This document shows positions 39,718 to 50,094 of a stretch of DNA of 64,000 bases, one piece after another. The DNA is from Mesorhizobium_K marinum (GTDB taxonomy: Bacteria; Pseudomonadota; Alphaproteobacteria; Rhizobiales; Rhizobiaceae). The stretch lies in the NCBI RefSeq assembly GCF_040813715.1, contig NZ_JBFOCH010000011.1; one strand, written 5' to 3'. The notes below the pieces were generated by a model that was not told the DNA's origin, did not search any database, and saw only the letters and a list, made by a program, of their open reading frames with translations. The translations under genes and the position numbers were made by a program. Numbering within the stretch: the first letter of the stretch is position 1; every line of letters begins with the position of its first letter.

Positions 39718-39802
39718 GTCGTTCCCTCAAAACGGCGCGGAGCCGCAACTGTGGCCTCAATCGGGGCGAATCCGTGGCGCGGCGATTCGCGCACCATGCC
39801 GC

Positions 39803-40645
39803 TCAGCTTGCAAACAGGCCTTGCGCGGGGTTGTCGGCGCCGGCCATCAGCGCCCCGACGAGGTACAGGGCGATTGCCGCGGCGACAAGCCCGTCGACGC
39901 GGTCGAAGACGCCGCCATGGCCGGGAATCAGGTTGCCGGAGTCCTTCACGCCGTGGCGCCGCTTGATCCACGATTCGAAGAGGTCGCCGCCCTGCGAGAT
40001 GACCGACAGCGCGAAGGCGACCAGCGCCAGCAGCGGCAGGTTGCCGAGGCCCGACGCCGCGGCCACCGCGACGCCCGCCAGCACGCCGCCGACAGCGCCG
40101 CCGAGTGCGCCGCTCTGCGTCTTGCCCGGCGAGATCGCGGGAGCCAGCTTGGGGCCGCCGAGCGACCGGCCGACGAAATAGGCGCAGATGTCGGTCGCCC
40201 ACACCACGGCGAACAGGAAGAGGATGGCGACCAGCCCGTCATGGCCGTCGCCGCGCAGCCATCCGAGCGACAGTCCGGCAAGACCGGCATAGGCAAGCCC
40301 GGACGGCGCCCAGCCCCCCTGCCCGCCGACCCGGCTTTCCAGCAGGCTCGCCGCAACCGACAGGACGAGCAGCCCTAGGACGCCGATGGCCGCGTAGCCG
40401 AGCACCATCGCGACAAGCACGACGCCGAGCAGCACGCCGGCGACCGCTTGCGAGCGTTTCGCTCCCGGCTTGCCGGAGATCGTGCACCATTCGTAGAACA
40501 TCGAGCCGGCGATCGCGGCCGCGAGGATGCGGAAGGCGACGCCGCCGACATAGGTGACGGCGAGGACCGCGGTGATCAGCACCACCGACGAGATGATGCG
40601 CAGCTGCAGGTTGCTCAGGCCGCCGCCCGGAGCGCCCGCGCTCAC
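39803..40645 (-). CDS. cdsA: Phosphatidate cytidylyltransferase
   Basis: CdsA makes CDP-diacylglycerol from phosphatidate and CTP, the branch point for all phospholipids. The 280-residue membrane protein has about eight helices and the C-terminal signature, here SQGGDLFESWIKRRHGVKDSGNLIPGHGGVFDRVDGL, with its aspartates intact. The start is GTG at 40645, overlapping the uppS stop as GTGA. A longer frame lies inside uppS. Confidence 0.94.
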   Translation of the reverse strand: MSAGAPGGGLSNLQLRIISSVVLITAVLAVTYVGGVAFRILAAAIAGSMFYEWCTISGKPGAKRSQAVAGVLLGVVLVAMVLGYAAIGVLGLLVLSVAASLLESRVGGQGGWAPSGLAYAGLAGLSLGWLRGDGHDGLVAILFLFAVVWATDICAYFVGRSLGGPKLAPAISPGKTQSGALGGAVGGVLAGVAVAAASGLGNLPLLALVAFALSVISQGGDLFESWIKRRHGVKDSGNLIPGHGGVFDRVDGLVAAAIALYLVGALMAGADNPAQGLFAS

Positions 40646-41373
40646 GACGCCACGCCCTGCGCGACGCCTTGCGCCGTGACGCCGCCGAATCGCCGCTCGC
40701 GCGCGGCATACTGACGAAGCGCCTCGTCGAAATGCTCGCGCGTGAAATCGGGCCAGTAGCAGGGCAGGAACACGAGTTCGCTGTAGGCGGACTGCCACGG
40801 CAGGAAGTTCGACATGCGCTGTTCGCCGCTGGTGCGGATCACCAGGTCCGGATCGGGCATTCCGGCCGTGTCCAGGAAGCCAGCGAAAACGTCGGGTGTG
40901 ACGTCGTCGCTCTTCAGGTCGCCGAGCCTGATCGCCTCCGCCACGCGACGCGTGGCTCGCACGATCTCGTCGCGGCCGCCATAGTTGAAGGCGATGACGA
41001 GGTCGAGCATGCGGTTGCCGGCCGTCAGCGTCTCGGCCTCCTCGAGCAGCCCGGCGATGTCGGGCGTCAGGCCCTGCCGCTCGCCGATGATGCGCACCCT
41101 GACACCGCTCTGGTGCAGTTCGGCCAGGTCGCGCCGGATGAAGAGTTTCAGCAGCCCCATCAGGTCGCTGACCTCCGATTTCGGCCGCGACCAGTTCTCC
41201 GAAGAAAACGCGTAGACGGTCAGCCAGCCGATGCCGGCATCGCCGGCGGCGCGCACGGCGTTGCGCAGCGCCTCGACGCCTGCGCGGTGGCCGGCAACGC
41301 GCGGCAGGCCGCGCGCCTTCGCCCAGCGGCCGTTGCCGTCCATGATGATCGCGACATGCTCGGGCGTGCTCAT
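40642..41373 (-). CDS. uppS: Undecaprenyl diphosphate synthase (isoprenyl transferase)
   Basis: UppS adds eight isopentenyl units to farnesyl diphosphate to make the C55 carrier lipid for peptidoglycan and O-antigen. The 243-residue cis-prenyltransferase has the catalytic aspartate in IIMDGNGRWAKARGLPR, YAFSSENWSRP, VIAFNYGGRDEI and LVIRTSGEQRMSNFLPWQSAYSEL. It is coupled by overlap to cdsA and lies 40 bases downstream of frr. Confidence 0.97.
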   Translation of the reverse strand: MSTPEHVAIIMDGNGRWAKARGLPRVAGHRAGVEALRNAVRAAGDAGIGWLTVYAFSSENWSRPKSEVSDLMGLLKLFIRRDLAELHQSGVRVRIIGERQGLTPDIAGLLEEAETLTAGNRMLDLVIAFNYGGRDEIVRATRRVAEAIRLGDLKSDDVTPDVFAGFLDTAGMPDPDLVIRTSGEQRMSNFLPWQSAYSELVFLPCYWPDFTREHFDEALRQYAARERRFGGVTAQGVAQGVAS

Positions 41374-41413
41374 CTCGTCTCTTTCATCCCCGCCTGTCGG
41401 CGGGGACAGCAGG

Positions 41414-41971
41414 TCATACCTGCATGATCTCGGCTTCCTTGCCGGATAGCAGGCTGTCGACCGTTGCGATCGTCTCGTCGGTCAGCTTCTGGACGCGGTC
41501 CGCCTCGCGGCGGTGGTCGTCCTCGCTGATGTCGCCATCCTTTTCGGACTTTTTGAGGAAGTCCATCCCGTCGCGGCGGACATGGCGGATCGCCACGCGC
41601 GCATTCTCGGCGTAACCGTGCGCGATCTTGACGAGTTCCTTGCGCCGCTGCTCGTTCAGTTCGGGCAGCGGAATGCGCAGCATCGCGCCGTCGACGATCG
41701 GGTTGAAGCCGAGATTGGCCTCGCGGATGGCGCGGTCGACCGCGCCGACCATCGACTTGTCCCAGACGGAAACCGAGATCATCCGGGGCTCGGGCACGGC
41801 GACCGTGGCGACCTGCACCAGCGGCATTTCGGAGCCGTAGGCCTTGACCTGGACCGCGTCGAGAAGATTGCTCGAGGCGCGGCCCGTCCGCAGCGAGGCT
41901 ATGTCGTGCTTGAACGCGTTGACGGCGCTGTCCATGCGCCTGCGAATGTCGTCAAAGTCACCACTCTTCAT
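41414..41971 (-). CDS. frr: Ribosome recycling factor
   Basis: Frr, with EF-G, splits post-termination ribosomes. The 185-residue protein matches the family in length and sequence: LRTGRASSNLLDAVQVKAYGSEMPLVQVATVAVPEPRMISVSVWD split over the first half, then IREANLGFNPIVDGAMLRIPLPELNEQRRKELVK. It follows pyrH by 45 bases, as in most bacteria. Confidence 0.98.
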   Translation of the reverse strand: MKSGDFDDIRRRMDSAVNAFKHDIASLRTGRASSNLLDAVQVKAYGSEMPLVQVATVAVPEPRMISVSVWDKSMVGAVDRAIREANLGFNPIVDGAMLRIPLPELNEQRRKELVKIAHGYAENARVAIRHVRRDGMDFLKKSEKDGDISEDDHRREADRVQKLTDETIATVDSLLSGKEAEIMQV

Positions 41972-42016
41972 GTCTTACTCCTCGAACTGTCCCGTTCGGG
42001 CCTGCTTGCTGGTCAA

Positions 42017-42730
42017 TCAGTCGGCGACGACGGTACAGCGACCGCCGCCCCGCAATATCGCTCCGAAACCGCCCCGCTCGTGAATCGAATAGACGATTAT
42101 CGGAATGTGGTTTTCGCGCGCAAGCGCGATCGCGGCAGTATCCATGATCGCCAGGCCCTTGGCGATCACCTCGGCATGGCTGACGTGCTCGAAGCGCACC
42201 GCGTCGGGCTCCTTCTTGGGGTCGGCCGAGTAGACGCCGTCCACCTGCGTGCCCTTGAACAGCGCGTCGGCGCCGATCTCGGCGGCGCGCAGCGCAGCCG
42301 CCGAATCCGTGGTGAAGAAGGGGTTGCCGGTGCCGCCCGCGAAGATCACCACCTTGCCCTGGTCCATGTAGGCCGTGGCCTGGCGCTGCGAGAAGCTTTC
42401 GCATAGCTCCGGCATTGCGATCGCCGACAGTACGACCGCGTCGACGCCGAGCTTGACCAGCGAGGTCCGCAGCGCCAGCGAGTTGATGACGGTCGCCAGC
42501 ATGCCCATGTGGTCGCCGGTCACGCGGTCGCCGCCCTTCGACGCAACGGCCACGCCGCGGAAGATGTTGCCGCCGCCGATGACGACGCCGACCTCGACGC
42601 CCATGGCCCTCGCCTCGGCGATATCGGCGGCGATGCGATCGACCACCGAGACGTCGATGCCGAAGTGCTGGTCGCCCATCAGCGCCTCGCCGGATGCCTT
42701 GAGCAGGACTCGGCGGTATCGTGCCGTCAT
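42017..42730 (-). CDS. pyrH: Uridylate kinase
   Basis: PyrH phosphorylates UMP to UDP and supplies the pathway that ends in PyrG. The 237-residue amino-acid-kinase-fold protein has LLKASGEALMG, VVIGGGNIFRG, the DHMGMLATVINSLAL stretch, and IFAGGTGNPFFTTDSAAALRA. The ATG at 42730 has an AGAGGA ribosome binding site. The longer frame upstream crosses the tsf terminator and was rejected. Confidence 0.98.
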   Translation of the reverse strand: MTARYRRVLLKASGEALMGDQHFGIDVSVVDRIAADIAEARAMGVEVGVVIGGGNIFRGVAVASKGGDRVTGDHMGMLATVINSLALRTSLVKLGVDAVVLSAIAMPELCESFSQRQATAYMDQGKVVIFAGGTGNPFFTTDSAAALRAAEIGADALFKGTQVDGVYSADPKKEPDAVRFEHVSHAEVIAKGLAIMDTAAIALARENHIPIIVYSIHERGGFGAILRGGGRCTVVAD

Positions 42731-42815
42731 GGGATCCTCTTGTAAGTGGGCTGCCGCGTAAGATCGGGCGCCGCCTCGTCCGGCCAGGACCGCGGCGCCG
42801 GGTTTGCGATACACG

Positions 42816-42845
42816 AAGGGCGCCGCGATGTCACGCGGCGCCCTT
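42816..42845 (-). terminator. Hairpin downstream of tsf
   Basis: A perfect 12-bp stem (AAGGGCGCCGCG/CGCGGCGCCCTT) with a 6-base loop lies 43 bases after the tsf stop. The U-run is poor (TTCGTGT), so it may only partly stop transcription before pyrH. Confidence 0.55.
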
Positions 42846-42888
42846 GAAATAACGGGTCCGAAACGGCCCCGAAGCGGTTGATGCCGCG

Positions 42889-43812
42889 TTACTTTTTCAC
42901 AGTCGCGGCAACTTCCGCCGCGAAGTCGGTGGCTTCCTTCTCGATGCCCTCGCCCAGCGCGTAGCGCAGATAGGCGGTGATCGTGGCCGGAGCGCCGATC
43001 TCCTTCTCGGCATCCTTCAGCGCCTGCTCCACCGTCACGTCGGGGTTGAGCACGAAGGCCTGCTTGAGAAGCACGACTTCCTCGTAGAACTTGCGCAGCC
43101 GGCCTTCGACCATCTTCTCGATGATGTTCTCCGGCTTGCCCGACTGGCGCGCCTGGTCCGCGAAGATCGCCTTTTCGCGCTCCACGGCGGCGGCATCGAG
43201 TTCCTCGACCTTCAGCGCCATCGGGTTGGTGGCGGCGACATGCATGGCGACCTGGCGCGCGAAGGCGTTGGCCTTGTGCGCGTCGCCCGCGGTCTCGATG
43301 GCGACCAGCACGCCGAGCTTGCCGAGGTTGTCGGCGACGGCGTTGTGGACATAGGTCGCCACCGCGCCCTGCGCGACCGACAGCTTGGCCGCGCGGCGGA
43401 ACGAGATGTTCTCGCCGATCGTGCCGACGGCGTCCTTGATCGACTCGGCGACCGACTTGTCGGAACCGGGATACTTCTGGTGCGCGACCTGGTCGGCGTC
43501 GCCGTTGAAGGCGAGCGCCACCTTGGCGACGTTGCGGACGATCTCCTGGAAGCCGTCGTTGCGCGCGACGAAGTCGGTCTCGGAGTTGACCTCGACGACC
43601 GCCGCCTCGCGCAGGCCGGCGTCGACGCCGATCAGGCCCTCGGCCGCGGTGCGGCCGGCCTTCTTGTCGGCCTTGGAGATACCCTTCTTGCGCAGCCAGT
43701 CGACCGCTTCCTCCATGTTGCCGTTGGTCTCGGTCAGGGCCGCCTTGCAGTCCATCATGCCCGCGCCGGTCAGCTCGCGGAGTTCCTTCACCTGGGTAGC
43801 GGAAATGCTCAT
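42889..43812 (-). CDS. tsf: Elongation factor Ts
   Basis: EF-Ts recycles EF-Tu by driving GDP release. The 307-residue protein has the N-terminal UBA-like domain (VKELRELTGAGMMDCKAAL), the TDFVARN motif that contacts EF-Tu, and two core subdomains. Two ATG codons stand in tandem; I chose the second (43812), which gives MSISATQV and a better 5-base spacing from AGAGG. It follows rpsB by 109 bases, with a strong hairpin in between. Confidence 0.97.
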   Translation of the reverse strand: MSISATQVKELRELTGAGMMDCKAALTETNGNMEEAVDWLRKKGISKADKKAGRTAAEGLIGVDAGLREAAVVEVNSETDFVARNDGFQEIVRNVAKVALAFNGDADQVAHQKYPGSDKSVAESIKDAVGTIGENISFRRAAKLSVAQGAVATYVHNAVADNLGKLGVLVAIETAGDAHKANAFARQVAMHVAATNPMALKVEELDAAAVEREKAIFADQARQSGKPENIIEKMVEGRLRKFYEEVVLLKQAFVLNPDVTVEQALKDAEKEIGAPATITAYLRYALGEGIEKEATDFAAEVAATVKK

Positions 43813-43838
43813 CATTGCCTCTTTGTCTCGAAACGCGC

Positions 43839-43870
43839 CCGGAGCACCATCGGATTCAATGGTGCTCCGG
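43839..43870 (-). terminator. Strong hairpin between rpsB and tsf (attenuator-like)
   Basis: A perfect 12-bp stem (CCGGAGCACCAT/ATGGTGCTCCGG) with an 8-base loop stands between rpsB and tsf, 27 bases before the tsf start. There is no U-run. It could lower tsf expression relative to rpsB or protect the rpsB 3' end. Confidence 0.5.
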
Positions 43871-43921
43871 CACGGCAATCTGCGGGTAGGTTGTCCGGGG
43901 CCGCGGCGCGGCCTCCGGGAA

Positions 43922-44698
43922 TCAGGCCTCGGGCTTCGCCTCTGCGTCGCCGAGGGTCGGCTCCACCGGAGCCTCTTCCGACGCGCCGACGTCGACGCCG
44001 AGCGAGCCCTGCTGGCGGGCGATGCCGTCGATCGCGGCCTTGGCGACCAGCTCGCAATAGAGCGCGATGGCGCGTGCGGCGTCGTCATTGCCCGGGATCG
44101 GGAAGTCGATCAGGTCCGGATCGCAGTTCGAATCGATCACCGCCACGACCGGGATGCCGAGCCGCTTGGCCTCGAGGATGGCGATCGCCTCCTTGTTGGT
44201 GTCGACCACGAACATCAGGTCCGGCGTCGAGCCCATGTCCTTGATGCCGCCGAGCGCCTTGTCGAGCTTCTCGCGCTCGCGATCGAGGTTCAGGCGCTCC
44301 TTCTTGGTGAAGCCCTGGGCCTCGCCGCTCAGCAACTCGTCGAGCTTGCGCAGGCGTGCGATCGAATTGGAGATCGTCTTCCAGTTGGTCAGCATGCCGC
44401 CGAGCCAGCGGGAGTTGACGTAGTACTGGGCCGAGCGCTGGGCAGCGTCGGCGACGATGTCCGAGGCCTGGCGCTTGGTGCCGACGAACAGCACGCGGCC
44501 GCCCTTGGCGACGGTGTCCGAAACCTGCTTCAGAGCCTGGTGCAGCAGCGGCACGGTCTGGCTGAGGTCGATGACGTGGATGTTGTTGCGGGCGCCGTAG
44601 ATATACGGGGCCATCTTCGGGTTCCAGCGATGGGTCTGGTGGCCGAAGTGAACACCAGCTTCCAAGAGCTGGCGCATGCTGAAGTCTGGCAGGGCCAT
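43922..44698 (-). CDS. rpsB: 30S ribosomal protein S2
   Basis: S2 is among the last proteins to join the small subunit. The 258-residue protein has FSMRQLLEAGVHFGHQTHRWNPKMAPYIYGARN at its start, VNSRWLGGMLTNWKTI, and PDLMFVVDTNKEAIAILEAKRLGIPVVAVIDSNCDP. An acidic tail rich in Glu and Pro (about 20 residues) follows. It leads the rpsB-tsf-pyrH-frr cluster and has its own promoter candidate and a leader of about 120 bases that could hold an S2 autoregulatory structure. Confidence 0.98.
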   Translation of the reverse strand: MALPDFSMRQLLEAGVHFGHQTHRWNPKMAPYIYGARNNIHVIDLSQTVPLLHQALKQVSDTVAKGGRVLFVGTKRQASDIVADAAQRSAQYYVNSRWLGGMLTNWKTISNSIARLRKLDELLSGEAQGFTKKERLNLDREREKLDKALGGIKDMGSTPDLMFVVDTNKEAIAILEAKRLGIPVVAVIDSNCDPDLIDFPIPGNDDAARAIALYCELVAKAAIDGIARQQGSLGVDVGASEEAPVEPTLGDAEAKPEA

Positions 44699-44823
44699 TC
44701 AAGAGTTCCTTTCCGGTTGGCCTCCACGGACGTCGACGTCTCGGGAACATCCCGATGCGCCACCGGCGGTCGCCGCCGGATTTCTCCCGGCCGGAAACCA
44801 AGTCCGTGTGTGGAATGGGGCGG

Positions 44824-44852
44824 CATATAGACGCTGCGGCGCAGCATTGCAA
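44824..44852 (-). promoter_or_regulatory. Candidate sigma-70-type promoter of rpsB
   Basis: On the minus strand TTGCAA (44852-44847) and TATATG (44829-44824) are 17 bases apart, about 125 bases before the rpsB ATG. A small GCTGCG/CGCAGC hairpin lies in the spacer. Confidence 0.6.
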
Positions 44853-44902
44853 GCGTCTGGCCGCAGTCGGGCCGGTTCGGCGTGTCGCAGCGCTTGCACC
44901 GT

Positions 44903-45220
44903 TCAGGCGATCCGCCTGACCTCCGCCGGCGCATGCCGGCGCGGCCTGTGCACCTTGCCGTTCTTCACCTTCACCCGCCGGAACACCGCGACGATCTGCT
45001 CGCGGTTGCAGGCGATCGCGCCGGCCCGGATCGCCCTCGCCCGTTCGAGGCCGGTAATGTCGTAGTGTGGAGCGGAGGTCTTCGGCGGCCCCTGGTAGAG
45101 CAGGCGGTGGATGCCGATCAGGGCGGCGAAGCGATGCAGTTCCTCTTCGCTGTCGGCCAGCATGTGGCCCCACCGGTGCCCGGCCCAGCGCCAGAGGGGA
45201 TCGTCGACATAGACCGCCAA
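44903..45220 (-). CDS. DUF4031 domain protein
   Basis: The 105-residue protein is covered by the DUF4031 pattern: VYVDDPLWRWAGHRWGHMLADS, then ALIGIHRLLYQGPPKTSAPHYDITGLERARAI, and a basic C-terminus (RRHAPAEVRRIA). Function is unknown to me. The start is uncertain: the only likely codon downstream of the eipB stop is a TTG at 45220, with AGGGG 11 bases before it; the longer frame would overlap eipB. It probably shares a transcript with eipB, 19 bases upstream. Confidence 0.75.
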   Translation of the reverse strand: MAVYVDDPLWRWAGHRWGHMLADSEEELHRFAALIGIHRLLYQGPPKTSAPHYDITGLERARAIRAGAIACNREQIVAVFRRVKVKNGKVHRPRRHAPAEVRRIA

Positions 45221-45239
45221 GCCGGGCCGCCCCTGCCCG

Positions 45240-46058
45240 CTACTTGTTGCAGGTCGACTTGGCGTCGGGCGCAAAAACGGCGAGGTCCACCAACTGCCCG
45301 TGGATCGTGAAGTCGCCGTAGTCCATGTCGAGATCGCGGGTCAGCCCGTTCTCGTAGAGCTTGAAGCTGATCCTGTAGTCGGGCGTCTCCTCGCCGCCTT
45401 CGGTGGCCTCGTCGAAATAGGCGATGTCCACCGGCCAGTACTTTTCGGTGGCCAGCGAAGCGAGCGCCTTCAGTTCCGGATCGTTGCTCCTGGTGATTGC
45501 CGGCTTGCCGACGACAACAGTCGTCGTCATCGCCTTGTCGGCGTCCTCCGAGCCATCGAAGATGCTGGTTTCGTAGAAGGTCTCGCCGTTCCTCGCCCGG
45601 GCGATCAGGTCGACCAGATGCTGGGTCGGAAACTGCGTCGGGTGCAGCTCGAAGCTCTTCGACTCGGGCTTGTCGATCTGGATCTTCACCCCGTCCGGCT
45701 CGCGTGTGGCGCTGCCGCGCAGTTCCTTGTCGAGGTTCTGGTCAGTGTAGGACTTCGTGGCGAAGTTGAACTGCTTGCCCTCGCCGTCCTCGAAGGTGGT
45801 CGTCTGCTGGTCGGTGATCTGCGAGGCGTCGCGCGTGCTCGATTCCGTCACGTAGCGGAAGCGGACCGTGTAGCCGTCGCACGCCGATCCCCTGATCTCG
45901 TAGACCATGCGGCCGGTTATGCCGGTGATGCCGGAGCCTTCCGAAGAGGCGGTCAGCCTGAGATCGTACACCGCGCGATGCTGGGCGAGCGGCATGGCGA
46001 CGGCGGCAGAAACGGGCGCAGCGAAGATCGCGGCAAGCACAAGACGCGCAATGCGCAT
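45240..46058 (-). CDS. eipB: Cell envelope integrity protein EipB (DUF1849)
   Basis: EipB is a periplasmic beta-spiral protein known from Brucella, where it supports envelope integrity. The 272-residue protein has a signal peptide (residues 1-21), QHRAVYDLRLTASSEGSGITGITGRMVYEI, and two cysteines at residues 60 (GSACDGY) and 270 (KSTCNK). These match the conserved disulfide of the family. The ATG at 46058 has a GGAG site; the longer frame adds a non-signal leader. Lying near rpsB, as I recall from Brucella, supports orthology. Confidence 0.9.
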   Translation of the reverse strand: MRIARLVLAAIFAAPVSAAVAMPLAQHRAVYDLRLTASSEGSGITGITGRMVYEIRGSACDGYTVRFRYVTESSTRDASQITDQQTTTFEDGEGKQFNFATKSYTDQNLDKELRGSATREPDGVKIQIDKPESKSFELHPTQFPTQHLVDLIARARNGETFYETSIFDGSEDADKAMTTTVVVGKPAITRSNDPELKALASLATEKYWPVDIAYFDEATEGGEETPDYRISFKLYENGLTRDLDMDYGDFTIHGQLVDLAVFAPDAKSTCNK

Positions 46059-46190
46059 GAAGGACTCCAGGCAAGTGCGGCGCGGGCCGCAGTCAAGATG
46101 CCACACCATAAAAAAAGTCGTGGCGGAAGCGAGGCAAAAATAGCAGTTTCGGCCGCGATCACGGTCCAACGACAGGAATAGGGAAGAACG

Positions 46191-46655
46191 ATGGGCGAAA
46201 CAATCGAAAAGCGGCTAAGCACTCTTGGCGTGACGCTGCCGGCGGCCGCGGCTCCGGCTGCCAACTACGTGCCCTTCATGATGACCGGCAACCTGCTGTT
46301 CACTGCCGGCCAGCTCCCGCTCAAGGACGGCAAGCTGGAGGCGTCGGGCCTCCTTGGCCGCGATCTCGACACGGCGGCTGGCGCGGAGGCGGCCAGGCTG
46401 TGCGCGATCAACGTGCTCGCCCAGGCGAAGGCCGCGCTCGGCGACCTCGAGCGGATCGCGCGCATCGTGAAGATCACCGTGTTCGTCGCTTCGGCCCCCG
46501 GCTTCACCGAACAGCATCTCGTCGCCAACGGCGCATCGAACTTCCTGGCCGACGCGTTCGGCGAGAGCGGCAAGCATGCGCGCTCGGCCGTCGGCACCGC
46601 CTCGCTGCCGCTGAACGCGGCCGTTGAGGTCGAAGCCGTGATCGAATTCGCCTGA
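46191..46655 (+). CDS. RidA family protein (YjgF/UK114)
   Basis: The 154-residue protein is a second RidA-family member in the window, of the longer subgroup with an N-terminal helix (IEKRLSTLGVTLPAAAAPAANYVPFM). Family features are LLFTAGQLPLKDGKL, CAINVLAQAKAALGDLERIARIVKITVFVAS, and RSAVGTASLPLNAAVEVEAVIEF. In this subgroup the carboxylate-binding arginine is often shifted or missing, so imine deaminase activity should not be assumed. It is divergent from eipB and 22 bases upstream of the phosphodiesterase gene. Confidence 0.88.
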   Translation: MGETIEKRLSTLGVTLPAAAAPAANYVPFMMTGNLLFTAGQLPLKDGKLEASGLLGRDLDTAAGAEAARLCAINVLAQAKAALGDLERIARIVKITVFVASAPGFTEQHLVANGASNFLADAFGESGKHARSAVGTASLPLNAAVEVEAVIEFA

Positions 46656-46677
46656 ACGATCGAGGACCGGCGCCGCC

Positions 46678-47418
46678 ATGACCAAGGACCTTTCCTGGCT
46701 CACCAAGAGGCCGATCGCCCATCGTGGCCTGCACGACCTCAACCGGCAGGTCTGGGAGAACACGCTTTCGGCCTTTCGCCTGGCGGTGGAGAAGAACTTC
46801 GCCATCGAGTGCGACCTGCAGCTGTCTGCGGACCGGGTGCCAGTGGTCATTCACGACGACGACCTGAAGCGCCTGACGGGCGTCGACGCCGCCGTCTGGC
46901 AGCGGACGGCCGCCGAGTTGCGGGCGCTGAAGGTCGGCGGGACGCAGGACCACGTGCCGCTGCTCGACGACCTCCTGGACCTGGTACGCGGCCGGGTCCC
47001 GCTGGTGATCGAACTGAAGGGCGTCGCCGGCCATGACGACGGCTTCGTCGAGGCGGTCGCCGCCAGGCTGAACGCCTACAGGGGAGACGTCGCGATCATG
47101 TCCTTCGACCACTGGCTGATCCGCGACTTCCGCGCCCACATGCCGGACATCCCGGCCGGCCTCACCGCCTATGGCAGGGACAACCGTCTTGTCGAGGGGC
47201 ACTTCTCGATGCTGGCGCACGGCCTCGACTTCACGTCCTACGCCGCCGGCGACCTGCCCAATCCTTTCGTCGGCTTCGTGCGCGAACGGCTGAAGATGCC
47301 GGTCATCACCTGGACCGTGCGCGACCGCCCGGCCGTCGACCTCACCTTCAGATATGCCGACCAGATGACCTTCGAGGGGTTCGATCCCGACGCACTGGGC
47401 ATCGCCGCGACAAGCTGA
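46678..47418 (+). CDS. Glycerophosphodiester phosphodiesterase
   Basis: The 246-residue TIM-barrel protein cleaves glycerophosphodiesters to glycerol 3-phosphate and an alcohol. It keeps the catalytic His15-Arg16 (IAHRGLHD), the metal ligands Glu44 and Asp46 (IECDLQLSADR) and the second catalytic His59 (VVIHDDDL). No signal peptide is present, so it is the cytoplasmic, UgpQ-like type. It sits between a RidA gene and the acyltransferase gene on the same strand. Confidence 0.92.
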   Translation: MTKDLSWLTKRPIAHRGLHDLNRQVWENTLSAFRLAVEKNFAIECDLQLSADRVPVVIHDDDLKRLTGVDAAVWQRTAAELRALKVGGTQDHVPLLDDLLDLVRGRVPLVIELKGVAGHDDGFVEAVAARLNAYRGDVAIMSFDHWLIRDFRAHMPDIPAGLTAYGRDNRLVEGHFSMLAHGLDFTSYAAGDLPNPFVGFVRERLKMPVITWTVRDRPAVDLTFRYADQMTFEGFDPDALGIAATS

Positions 47419-47457
47419 CCTTGCTTATGTTGCAGAGCAGCATAGATTAGCAGGGCA

Positions 47458-49292
<1,835 letters not shown>

Positions 49293-49668
49293 TCACCGCC
49301 ACCCCGGCCATGATCAGCGCCATCCCGGCAAGCGCCGGCAGGTCGAGCGCCTGCCTGAACCACACCCAGCCGATCACCGTTATGAAGATGATGCCGGCAC
49401 CGCACCAGAGCGCATAGACCACGCCGACCGGCATGGTGCGCAGGGGCAGCGACAGGAAATAGAAGGCCAGCGCATAGCCGGCGACGGACACGAGCGACGG
49501 CGCCAGCCGGGTAAATCCTTCGGTCTGCTTCAGCGCCGTCGTCGCCACCACTTCGAACAGGATGGCGACCACCAGGTAGACATAGTTGAGCAACATAGGG
49601 AGCCTGCCCGTTGAACGAGACGATTCGCCCGGCCATTATGCCATTGCGACAAGCGCGAGAGACCAACG

Positions 49669-50088
49669 ATGAGCTATGACGACACCAACATCTTCGCCAA
49701 GATCCTGCGCGGCGAAATTCCCTCGCAGCGCGTCTACGAGGACGACGACGTGATCGCCTTCATGGATGTCATGCCGCAGGCCGAAGGCCACGTCCTGGTC
49801 GTGCCGAGAACGCCCTCGCGCAACATCCTCGACGCCTCCCCGGCGGTCCTCGCCAAGACGATCGCGGTCGTCCAGAAACTCGCGGTCGCGACCAAGCAGG
49901 CGTTCGCGGCAGACGGGGTGACGATCATGCAGTTCAACGAAGCACCCGCCGGGCAGAGCGTGTTCCACCTGCATTTCCATGTCATTCCGCGCCGCGCGGG
50001 CGTCCTGCTGAAGCCGCATACGGGCGCCATGGAGAAGCCCGAAGTCCTCGCCGCCAACGCCGAAAAAATCCGCGCCGCCCTCGCCTGA
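49669..50088 (+). CDS. HIT family protein (HinT-like nucleotide hydrolase)
   Basis: The 139-residue protein has the histidine triad at residues 100-104 (HLHFHVIP), with FMDVMPQAEGHVLVVPR and IMQFNEAPAGQSVFHLHFH around the nucleotide-binding site. HinT-type enzymes hydrolyse AMP-lysine-type phosphoramidates and aminoacyl-adenylates. It stands alone, converging on azlD with 6 bases between stops. Confidence 0.93.
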   Translation: MSYDDTNIFAKILRGEIPSQRVYEDDDVIAFMDVMPQAEGHVLVVPRTPSRNILDASPAVLAKTIAVVQKLAVATKQAFAADGVTIMQFNEAPAGQSVFHLHFHVIPRRAGVLLKPHTGAMEKPEVLAANAEKIRAALA

Positions 50089-50094
50089 GCGCAG

